A stretch of 64,000 bases of DNA, taken from assembly GCF_002116905.1 (NCBI RefSeq), contig NZ_CP015118.1:2108001-2172000 (forward strand), given 5' to 3'. The notes beneath the pieces were generated by a model. The model searched no databases, had not been told where the DNA came from, and saw nothing but the letters and a program-made list of their open reading frames with translations. Below, one piece after another: positions 25,738-33,102 of this stretch; the stretch's first letter is position 1, and every line of letters begins with the position of its first letter. This DNA comes from Piscinibacter gummiphilus (GTDB lineage: Bacteria > Pseudomonadota > Gammaproteobacteria > Burkholderiales > Burkholderiaceae_C). A program made the position numbers and the translations under genes.

Positions 25738-26941
25738 GGCCGCCGTTCCGCTGCAGCGCGCGGTGCGCCCAGACGCTCAGGCCGATGGCGGCCAGGATCC
25801 ACGCGAGGCCCATCCAGTGCAGGCCGTCGTACGTGGCCGCCGGCCCCGCGCCGCGCGCGAGGTTGGCCGCCACCATCGCGCTGCCGCCGGCCGCACCCAC
25901 GGCCTGGCCGAGGTAGATGGCCGACGTGTTGAGGGCCATCAGTGCCGACGCCAGTTCCGGCGCCGCGCCGCCCAGTCGCGCCTGCTGCGCCGAGTTCGAC
26001 GCGAAGCCGCCGAGGCCCCACGGCACCATCAGCAGCGCCATCGCGACCACGCTGGTGGCCAGCGGCCAGATCAGCAGGCTGAAGGCCATCAGCGTCAGCG
26101 AGCCGGCGACGATGCGCGCCGCGCCGATGCGGTCGATGAACCGCGACAGCAGCAGGTTGCCCGCGAGTCCGAAGGCGCCGAACCAGAAGAAGAGGGCGCT
26201 GGTCTCGGCCGCGTCGGCGTGCAGCACCTGCCGGTAGTACGGCGCGATGTACGCGAAGACGCTGAACTGCCCGGCGCCGGACATCGCCGTGACCGCGATG
26301 ATGGCCATCAGCACCGGGTGCGTGAAGACCTCGCGCCATGCGGCCAGGCGCATGGCCGGCAGCACGATGCCGGCCGGCATCGCGCGCCACACCCACCACG
26401 CCGCACCCGCCGACAGCACGGCCACGAGGCCGAAGGCCCAGCGGAAGCCGAACGCCTCGCCGATGAAACTGTGGATCGGCATGCCGATCACCGAGGCGAC
26501 CGACCAGCCGAGGAAGATGAAGATGATGGAACGGCCGCGTTCCTCGGGCGGGGCGAGCTGCCCCATCACGGCCGCGGCCTGCGGCGTGAACACCGCGGCC
26601 GACAGCACGGACAGCGTGCGCAGTGGCAGCAGCGCCGCGTAGGTGGGGGCGACGGCGCTCAGCGCATGCCCCACGCCGTACCAGACGAGCGAGGCGACCA
26701 GCAGCTTGCGCCGGTCCCAGCCGCCCACGAGCGCGGCCATGGTGGGCGCGCCGATGCACATCACGATGGCGGCGACGGCGATGAGCTGGCCGCCGAGGGC
26801 CACGCTGACGTCGAGCGAGCGGATCAGGTCGTTGAGGGAGCCCGCGACCACCATCACGCCGCAGCCGATGGTGAAGTTGCCGAACATCAGCGCCCAGCGC
26901 GCCTGCGAGAGCCGCTGGTGCGCCGTCGGTTCGCCCGTCAT
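25730..26941 (-). CDS. MFS transporter, sugar-efflux/AraJ-like (drug:H+ antiporter type)
   Basis: 403 aa with 12 predicted helices. The motif A region is GGWDRRKLLVASLVWYGVGHAL, and the FTPQAAAVMGQLAPPEERGRSI segment is typical of the DHA1/AraJ-like MFS. The ATG at 26941 overlaps the dehydrogenase stop by 4 bp. It probably exports a small organic compound; substrate unknown. Grouping with a 2-hydroxyacid dehydrogenase and a CHR pair suggests an efflux operon. Confidence 0.88.
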   Translation of the reverse strand: MTGEPTAHQRLSQARWALMFGNFTIGCGVMVVAGSLNDLIRSLDVSVALGGQLIAVAAIVMCIGAPTMAALVGGWDRRKLLVASLVWYGVGHALSAVAPTYAALLPLRTLSVLSAAVFTPQAAAVMGQLAPPEERGRSIIFIFLGWSVASVIGMPIHSFIGEAFGFRWAFGLVAVLSAGAAWWVWRAMPAGIVLPAMRLAAWREVFTHPVLMAIIAVTAMSGAGQFSVFAYIAPYYRQVLHADAAETSALFFWFGAFGLAGNLLLSRFIDRIGAARIVAGSLTLMAFSLLIWPLATSVVAMALLMVPWGLGGFASNSAQQARLGGAAPELASALMALNTSAIYLGQAVGAAGGSAMVAANLARGAGPAATYDGLHWMGLAWILAAIGLSVWAHRALQRNGGRA

Positions 26942-27948
26942 CCCCGCATCACCTTGAGCGCCTCCGGGTTCACGATGTTGCTGGGCTGGCCGTTGATGAA
27001 GTTGACGACGTTCTGGAACGCCGCGTTGAAGTACAACTCGTAGCTGCCCTGCTCGACGTACCCGATGTGCGGCGTGCACACCGCGTTCTCGAGACGCAGC
27101 AGCGGGTGGCCCTGCAGGATGGGTTCGCTCTCGAACACGTCCACCGCGGCCATGCCGGGGCGGCCGCGGTTGAGCGCCGACACCAGCGCGCCTTCCTCGA
27201 CCAGTTCCGCCCGCGAGGTGTTCACCAGCAGCGCGGTGGGTTTCATGCGCGACAGGTCCTCGGGCTTGACGATGCCGCGGGTCTCGTCGGTCAGGCGCAG
27301 GTGCAGCGACAGCACGTCGCAGGTCTCGAAGAAGGCCTCGCGGCTGTCGGCGGCGCCATGGCCGTCGGCCGCGGCCTTGCCGCGCGAGTCCTCGCTGCCC
27401 CACACCACCACCTGCATGCCGAAGGCCTTGCCGTAGGACGCCACGAGCTGGCCGATCTTGCCGTAGCCCCAGATGCCCAGCGTCTTGCCCCGCAGCACGG
27501 TGCCGATGCCGAAGTTGGGCGGCATGGACGCGGCCTTCAGGCCCGACTGCTGCCACGCGCCGTGCTTCAGGTTGCCGATGTACTGCGGCAGACGGCGCAT
27601 CGACGCCATGATCAGCGCCCAGGTCAGCTCGGCCGGGGCCACCGGCGAGCCGACGCCCTCGGCCACCGCGATGCCGAGCCGGGTGCAGGTCTCCACGTCG
27701 ATGTGCGAGCCGACCCGGCCGGTCTGGGCGATCAGCTTCAACTTGGGCAGTTTTTCGAGCAGTTGACGGGGGAACTGGGTGCGTTCGCGGATCAGCACGA
27801 GCACTTCGGCGTCGCGCAGGCGAACCGACAGCTGCCCGATGCCCTTCACGGTGTTCGTGAAGACCTTCGCGTTCAGGTGCTCGAGCTGGGTCGCGCACTT
27901 GAGCTTGCGGACCGCGTCCTGGTAATCGTCGAGGATGATGATGTTCAC
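26938..27948 (-). CDS. D-2-hydroxyacid dehydrogenase family protein
   Basis: 336 aa. NAD(P)-dependent dehydrogenase of the D-isomer family: the Rossmann motif GIWGYGKIGQLVASYGKAFG, catalytic Arg in NTSRAEL, Glu in DVFESEPI and His in TPHIGYVE. The N-terminal catalytic domain begins MNIIILDDYQDAVRKL, as in a subgroup often annotated as phosphoglycerate dehydrogenase-like. It leads an operon with the MFS transporter and two chromate-transporter genes, all overlapping. It may reduce a 2-oxo acid in connection with the exported compound, which is inference. Confidence 0.9.
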   Translation of the reverse strand: MNIIILDDYQDAVRKLKCATQLEHLNAKVFTNTVKGIGQLSVRLRDAEVLVLIRERTQFPRQLLEKLPKLKLIAQTGRVGSHIDVETCTRLGIAVAEGVGSPVAPAELTWALIMASMRRLPQYIGNLKHGAWQQSGLKAASMPPNFGIGTVLRGKTLGIWGYGKIGQLVASYGKAFGMQVVVWGSEDSRGKAAADGHGAADSREAFFETCDVLSLHLRLTDETRGIVKPEDLSRMKPTALLVNTSRAELVEEGALVSALNRGRPGMAAVDVFESEPILQGHPLLRLENAVCTPHIGYVEQGSYELYFNAAFQNVVNFINGQPSNIVNPEALKVMRG

Positions 27949-28050
27949 GGGGCTTCGGGCGTGTGGGGACTACCCCCCTGATTGTGCACGCTGTGCGGCT
28001 TTGCGCCCGCCGCAGTAGCATCGCTGCCTCACAAGCCCCTCGGAGACCCC

Positions 28051-28560
28051 ATGTCCATCTCGATGCACTCGGCCAGCGTGCCCATCTTCACGACCATGCT
28101 CGGCAACCTGTCGAAGTGGCTCGACAAGGCCGAGGCGTACGCCGCGGAACGCAAGTTCGACCCGGTGGTGCTGCTGGGCACGCGCCTCGCGCCCGACATG
28201 CTGCCGTTCACCCGCCAGGTGCAGATCGCCTGCGACGGCCCGAAGTTCTGCGTGGCCCGCCTGGCCGGCGTGGACGCGCCCAAGTTCGAGGACAACGAGG
28301 CCACCATCGCCGAGCTGAAGGCCCGCATCGCGAAGACCATCGCGTACGTGAATTCCATTCCCGCCGCGCAGATCGACGGCACCGAGGCGAAGGACATCAC
28401 CATCCCGCGCCGAGAAGGCAGCCATGTCATGCAGGGCGAGCCCTACCTGAAGCACTTCGTGCTGCCGAACCTCTTCTTCCACGTGACCACCGCGTACGCG
28501 CTGCTGCGCCACAACGGGGTCCCGCTGGGCAAGGGGGATTACCTCGGGCTGGGTTCCTGA
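28051..28560 (+). CDS. DUF1993 family protein
   Basis: 169 aa starting at the ATG at 28051. The sequence MSISMHSASVPIFTTMLGNLSKWLDKAEAYA and the C-terminal FFHVTTAYALLRHNGVPLGKGDYLG are typical of DUF1993, four-helix proteins related to the DinB fold. Metal-binding histidines of DinB enzymes are only partly visible (FFHVTTAYALLRH). No function is known. Its 3' end overlaps the convergent hypothetical gene by 22 bp. Confidence 0.88.
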   Translation: MSISMHSASVPIFTTMLGNLSKWLDKAEAYAAERKFDPVVLLGTRLAPDMLPFTRQVQIACDGPKFCVARLAGVDAPKFEDNEATIAELKARIAKTIAYVNSIPAAQIDGTEAKDITIPRREGSHVMQGEPYLKHFVLPNLFFHVTTAYALLRHNGVPLGKGDYLGLGS

Positions 28561-28868
28561 TCGGCGCCGGCCGGGAACACGCTGTCGAGGTGGTACTGCA
28601 GTTCCGCGCGGTGCCCCTCGGCGTCCGGGGGCAGGGCGCCGAACAGCGAGTCGCTCAGCCGGCACAGCTGGTCCACCTCGGTGGCCAGGCGCACCTGCCG
28701 CTGCAGCATCGGCCCGGCCGAGCCGCGCACCAGCGCCGCCGAGCGCATGAAGGTCACCTTCATCTCCACGAACGCGCGCCGGGCGGCCACGCGGGCCAGC
28801 CGTTCATCGCTGACGGTGGAGAGGAACGTGAGGTACGACACGGCGGGGTCGACTTGGGGGCTGGTCAT
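28539..28868 (-). CDS. Hypothetical protein
   Basis: 109 aa from the ATG at 28868; a start at 28931 is possible but adds a poorly coding stretch. It is predicted mostly helical (SDERLARVAARRAFVEMKVTFMRSAALV, VRLATEVDQLCRLSDSLF), with no signal peptide or membrane segment. I do not recognise a family. Codon use fits the neighbouring genes, and the frame is open across the overlap with DUF1993, which supports a real gene. Confidence 0.55.
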   Translation of the reverse strand: MTSPQVDPAVSYLTFLSTVSDERLARVAARRAFVEMKVTFMRSAALVRGSAGPMLQRQVRLATEVDQLCRLSDSLFGALPPDAEGHRAELQYHLDSVFPAGADQEPSPR

Positions 28869-28968
28869 GGCACGGGGAACTGCGGATTGAACTGAAACCC
28901 ATTGTGACCAACCGTACACCCCCTGAACCACCGAACAGCGGGGCGAATCCCGCCACTTTCATCCGGAC

Positions 28969-31383
28969 ATGACGATGCTCAAATGGGTTCGCCGCGTGGC
29001 GCTCGGGGGTGTGGTGCTGGGCCTGCTGGCCGCGGCGGGAGCGGGTTTCTACGCCTGGCAGGTGCTGCCGCGCACCGACGGCACGGTCGAGTTGCCGGGG
29101 CTCGAGGGGCGGGTGCGCATCGAGCGCGACGCCGAGGGCATCCCGACGATCCGGGCCGGCTCCCGCGACGACGCGCTCTTCGGACTCGGCTTCGCCCATG
29201 CCCAGGACCGCCTCTGGCAGCTGGAGACCCATCGCCGCATCGGTTCGGGCCGCCTGGCCGAGGCCTTCGGCGAGGCCGCGCTCGACACCGACCGTTTCCT
29301 GCGGGCCCTGGGCGTGCGCCGGGCCGCCGAGGCGCAATGGGCCGAGAGCGGCCCCGACGCCCGCGCCGCCATCGAGGCGTACACGGCCGGCATCAACGCG
29401 TGGGCGCTGCAGTCGATGCGGGCGCGGCCGCCCGAGTTCGTGCTGCTGGGCCTCGAGTTCGAACCCTGGACGCCCCAGGACACGATCGCCTGGACCACGA
29501 TGATGGCGTGGGACCTGGGTGGCAACTGGGGGGCGGAGCTGCTGCGCCTGCGGCTGTCGCTGAACCTGCCGGTCGAGCGCATCGACGAGCTGTTGCCGCC
29601 GTACCCTGGCGCGAAGCCGCTGCCCACCGCCGACTATGCCACGCTGTTCCGTTCGCTGGCCCTCGGCGGCGCGCTGCGCCAGACCGCCGCGCTCGACGCG
29701 CCGCCGTCGGGCATCGACGGCGTCGGCTCGAACAACTGGGTGGTGGCGGGGTCGCACACCACCACGGGCAAGCCGCTGCTCGCGAACGACCCGCACCTGA
29801 AGCTGAGCGCGCCGGCGCTGTGGTACTTCGCGCGCCTCGACGCGCCCGGCCTGAAGGTGGCCGGCGCGACCATGCCGGGCCTGCCGATCGTGGTGCTCGG
29901 CCAGAACGAGCACATCGCGTGGGGCTTCACGAACACCGCCCCGGACGTGCAGGACCTGTACATCGAGCAGGTCCACCCCGACGACCCGATGCAGTACCGC
30001 ACCCCGGGCGGCTGGGCGCGGTTCGACAGCGTGGAGGAGGTGATCCGCGTGAAGGGCAAGCCCGACGTGACCATCACCGCGCGCGCCACCCGCCACGGTC
30101 CGGTGATCTCCGACGCGGGCGGCCCCACCGACGGTCTGGGCGGCCGCGGCTACGTGTTCGCGATGCGGTGGACCGCGCTGGACGCCGACGTGCGCGCCAT
30201 CGACGCGGGCCTCGCGATCAACCGCACGCGGACGGTGGCCGAGTTCATCGAAGGCACGAAGCAGTATGTGGCCCCGATGCAGAACATGGTGGTGGCCGAC
30301 ACGGCCGGCCGCATCGCGATGGTGTCGGCCGGCCGCGTGCCGCTGCGCCGGCCCGACAACGACCTGCACGGCCTCGTGCCCGCGCCGGGCTGGGAGGCCC
30401 GCTACGACTGGGCCGGCTGGCTAGACCCCGGCCAGACGCCGCGGGAGATCGACCCGCCGCGCGGCTACATCGCCACGGCCAACCAGCGGGTGCACGACAC
30501 CGCGTACCCGCACTTCATCACGAGCGAGTGGACCTGGCCGTACCGCCACGACCGCATCATGGCGCTGCTGGCCGCCCGCCCCAGACACGACCTGGACAGC
30601 CTGCGCGCGATCCAGGCCGACGAGTTCTCGGACGCCACGGTACGCCTGCTGCCCGCGATCCGCGCAGCCCGCAGCGACCACGCACTGGCCGCCGCCGCGC
30701 AGCGCGAGCTGGCCGCCTTCGACGGCACCATGGCCGCCGACCGGGCCGCGCCGCTGATCTTTTGGGCCTGGGCCCGGCAACTGACCGAGGGGGTGTTCGC
30801 CGACGAGGTGGGCGCGACGCTCTTCGAGGCGCAACTGGGCACGCGCAACTTCCGCGAGGCGCTCGACGGGGTGCTGGCGCGCAACGACGCCTGGTGGTGC
30901 GACGACAAGGCCACGCCCGAAGCCGAGACCTGCGCCCGGCAGTCGGACCGGGCGTTCACGCGTGCGCTGGACGAGCTGCAGGCCCGCTTCGGACCCGACG
31001 TGTCCGCGTGGCGCTGGGGCGATGCCCACATCGCCCGCAGCGAACACCGCCCGTTCAGCAAGGTGAGGCCGCTGGCGCGCTGGTTCGAGACGCGGGTGCC
31101 CGTGGGCGGTGACACGTACACGGTCAACGTGTCGAAGGTGAACCACCGCGCCGATGCGGTGACCGGCGAGCGGTACCTGTCGGAGCACGGGCCGTCGTTC
31201 CGCGGGCTCTACGACCTCGCGGACCCGTCGAAGTCACGGGTGATGCACTCGACCGGGCAGTCGGGCATCGTGTTCTCGCCGCTGTACCGGCGGTTCGTGG
31301 CGCCGTGGGCGGGCGTGCGGGACGTGCCGCTGTGGGCGGACGGGGCGCCGGCCCACGTGCTGGAGCTGGCGCCGGCGCCTTGA
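28969..31383 (+). CDS. Penicillin acylase family N-terminal-nucleophile hydrolase
   Basis: 804 aa. A signal-anchor (residues 7-30) is followed by the alpha chain, a spacer, and the beta chain whose N-terminus is Ser254 in GVGSNNWVV. In this family the precursor self-cleaves before that Ser, which then becomes the nucleophile. The NDPHLKLSAPALWYFARL and WGFTNTAPDVQDLYIE motifs of the beta chain are present. Members hydrolyse penicillins, acyl-homoserine lactones or other amides; the substrate here is not determinable. The protein is periplasmic. Confidence 0.92.
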   Translation: MTMLKWVRRVALGGVVLGLLAAAGAGFYAWQVLPRTDGTVELPGLEGRVRIERDAEGIPTIRAGSRDDALFGLGFAHAQDRLWQLETHRRIGSGRLAEAFGEAALDTDRFLRALGVRRAAEAQWAESGPDARAAIEAYTAGINAWALQSMRARPPEFVLLGLEFEPWTPQDTIAWTTMMAWDLGGNWGAELLRLRLSLNLPVERIDELLPPYPGAKPLPTADYATLFRSLALGGALRQTAALDAPPSGIDGVGSNNWVVAGSHTTTGKPLLANDPHLKLSAPALWYFARLDAPGLKVAGATMPGLPIVVLGQNEHIAWGFTNTAPDVQDLYIEQVHPDDPMQYRTPGGWARFDSVEEVIRVKGKPDVTITARATRHGPVISDAGGPTDGLGGRGYVFAMRWTALDADVRAIDAGLAINRTRTVAEFIEGTKQYVAPMQNMVVADTAGRIAMVSAGRVPLRRPDNDLHGLVPAPGWEARYDWAGWLDPGQTPREIDPPRGYIATANQRVHDTAYPHFITSEWTWPYRHDRIMALLAARPRHDLDSLRAIQADEFSDATVRLLPAIRAARSDHALAAAAQRELAAFDGTMAADRAAPLIFWAWARQLTEGVFADEVGATLFEAQLGTRNFREALDGVLARNDAWWCDDKATPEAETCARQSDRAFTRALDELQARFGPDVSAWRWGDAHIARSEHRPFSKVRPLARWFETRVPVGGDTYTVNVSKVNHRADAVTGERYLSEHGPSFRGLYDLADPSKSRVMHSTGQSGIVFSPLYRRFVAPWAGVRDVPLWADGAPAHVLELAPAP

Positions 31384-31410
31384 ACGCCAGCCCCATTCCA
31401 GGAACAGGTC

Positions 31411-31433
31411 GTCCCGGCCTGCGCCGGGATGAC
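31411..31433. repeat. REP-like palindromic repeat (single unit)
   Basis: GTCCCGGCCTGCGCCGGGAT-GAC matches, nearly base for base, the units at 45991 and 59537-59608. It forms a CCCGG/CCGGG hairpin and lies just after the penicillin-acylase stop. Confidence 0.7.
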
Positions 31434-31449
31434 ACGGTTCGGGGTCAGA

Positions 31450-31962
31450 TCAACGGTACCCGGTGTCGTTGGCGTTGTGGATGATCCGGATCAGCTTGCC
31501 CGACCCGAGGTTGTTCATGCCGCCGCCTGCGAACACGAGGCGGCCCATGCCCTTGTAGGCCAGTTCGTGGCGGTACTGGTCGCCGCCGAAGTAGAACGGG
31601 ATCCAGGCCTTGCCGGTCACGTAGGCGCCCTGGTCGGTGGGCTGGCCGATGAGGTCGGTCACCTGCTTCATGCCCATGCCCAGCTGGATCTTGTTGAACT
31701 TGGTGCCCGGGGCGGGGGTGCCGGTGATGTCGCCTTCGGCCTTTTTGGCTTCCTTGGCGGCCGGAGCAGGGGCGGGGGCCGGAGCCGCCTTCGAGGCGGC
31801 AGCACCCTTCGCGGCCGGAGCCGGGGCCGGAGCGGCCGCGGGCGCCGGAGCGGGCGCGGCGGCGCTGTCCGACGAGGTGGCGTCCTTGATGGTCTGGCAG
31901 CCCATGAGCAGCGTGGCGGATGCGAGGGTGGCGGCGACGGACAGGCGCAATCGGGTCGTCAT
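31450..31962 (-). CDS. Lipoprotein with BamE/SmpA-like domain
   Basis: 170 aa. The signal peptide ends in LLMGC, giving a lipidated Cys, so the protein is outer-membrane or periplasmic-face anchored. An Ala/Pro-rich linker (about residues 35-75, repeats of PAPA) leads to a small C-terminal domain with FNKIQLGMGMKQVTDLIGQPTDQG, the motif of the SmpA/OmlA (BamE-like) fold. It is not BamE itself, given the linker and sequence, and a partner is not evident. It lies upstream-facing away from the ECF41 gene by 123 bp. Confidence 0.75.
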   Translation of the reverse strand: MTTRLRLSVAATLASATLLMGCQTIKDATSSDSAAAPAPAPAAAPAPAPAAKGAAASKAAPAPAPAPAAKEAKKAEGDITGTPAPGTKFNKIQLGMGMKQVTDLIGQPTDQGAYVTGKAWIPFYFGGDQYRHELAYKGMGRLVFAGGGMNNLGSGKLIRIIHNANDTGYR

Positions 31963-32085
31963 GAGCGGGAATCCTTCGTTGGTAACGTTGAAACAGTCAT
32001 TCTGATGCGCATCTTCGCGCGCATCGCGAGCGCGACTGTCCCGTTTGTGACGGAGTTTGCATACCCACCCGACGAGGGGTGGCGA

Positions 32086-32961
32086 TCACGCCACGGTCGT
32101 GCTGCGGGGCAGCTTGTCGGGGTTGCGAACGGCGTAGACCGCCTGGATGCCCTCGGCCGACGTGACGATGGAGAACACCGTCTCCACCTCCCCATCGAGG
32201 TAGCGCACGAGGCCGGGCACGCCGTTGACCATCGCCATCGAGTAGGTCAGGCGGTCGCCCAGCCGGCGCGCCACCACGTGGAACAGGCGCGCGATGCGGT
32301 CCGCACCCACCAGCACCTTGGCCACCGACGAGACCCGCCCGCCGCCGTCGCCGCGCAGCGTGACGTCGGGCGCGAGCAACGCCATGATCTGGCCCAGGTC
32401 GCCGCCCCGGGCGGCCGTGGCGAACCGCTGCAGCTGGTCGCGGTGCTCCTCCGGCGCCACCTCGAACCGGGGCTGCTCCTCCTGCACCCGGGTCTTCGCG
32501 CGGTGCACCAGCTGGCGCACCGCGGCCTCGCTCTTGCCCAGCACCCGGGCGATGTCCGGGTAGTCGTGGTCGAACACCTGGCGCAGCAGGAAGGCCGCCC
32601 GCTCCTCCGGGCCCAGCCGCTCCAGCACCACCAGGAGGGCCATCGACAGGTCGTCGGCCCGCTCGGCCAGCAGGTCGGGCTGGTCCTCCAGCGGGGCCAC
32701 CAGCGGCTCGGGCAGCCAGATGCCCGGGTAGGCGGCACGCTGCACCTTCAGGGCGCGCAGGCGGTCGATGCTGGCGCGGGTGGTCACCGACACCAGCCAG
32801 GCCTCGTCGTTCGCGATGGCAGCGTGGTCGGCCTCGCCCCAGCGCAGCCAGACGTCCTGGACCACGTCCTCGGCATCGTCGCGGGTGCCCAGCATGCGGT
32901 AGGCCACCGAGAGGAGGCGGCGGCGGTGGGACTCGAATCGTTGGAGCAGGTCGGCGTTCAT
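32086..32961 (-). CDS. ECF41-type RNA polymerase sigma factor (SigJ-like)
   Basis: 291 aa. Sigma region 2 (LLSVAYRMLGTRDDAEDVVQDVWLRW) and region 4 (LGPEERAAFLLRQVFDHDYPDIARVL, then SEAAVRQLVHRAK) are followed by a C-terminal SnoaL/NTF2-like domain of about 110 residues. Hallmarks of ECF41 are WLPEPL between regions 2 and 4 and DGGGR and NPDKL in the extension, which regulates activity in place of an anti-sigma factor. Family members are normally next to a carboxymuconolactone-decarboxylase, oxidoreductase or epimerase gene; none is adjacent here. An ECF41-type promoter precedes the gene. Confidence 0.93.
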   Translation of the reverse strand: MNADLLQRFESHRRRLLSVAYRMLGTRDDAEDVVQDVWLRWGEADHAAIANDEAWLVSVTTRASIDRLRALKVQRAAYPGIWLPEPLVAPLEDQPDLLAERADDLSMALLVVLERLGPEERAAFLLRQVFDHDYPDIARVLGKSEAAVRQLVHRAKTRVQEEQPRFEVAPEEHRDQLQRFATAARGGDLGQIMALLAPDVTLRGDGGGRVSSVAKVLVGADRIARLFHVVARRLGDRLTYSMAMVNGVPGLVRYLDGEVETVFSIVTSAEGIQAVYAVRNPDKLPRSTTVA

Positions 32962-32970
32962 GAACGATCA

Positions 32971-32997
32971 GACGGTTGACGGTGCGATCTTGTGACA
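32971..32997 (-). promoter_or_regulatory. ECF41-type autoregulatory promoter
   Basis: Reading the minus strand, TGTCACA (32997-32991), 16 bases, then CGTC (32974-32971) exactly matches the -35/-10 pattern I recall for ECF41 promoters. The -10 ends 9 bases before the ATG, so the message would be leaderless or nearly so. The sigma factor probably activates its own gene. Confidence 0.75.
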
Positions 32998-33102
32998 CAT
33001 CCCCGGTTCGGGGGCGGCATTTTTATTGCAGAACGGTCATTCTTGCGGTGTGGCGGTGGCGTGTTTCGCCCGGCTTCCGCCAATCTAGGAGAATTCGGCC
33101 CC

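Noticed and set aside
31700..31870. Tandem PAPA repeats as a DNA repeat or CRISPR-like element
   Set aside because: They are the coding sequence of an Ala/Pro linker in a lipoprotein. The repeat units vary and there are no spacers.
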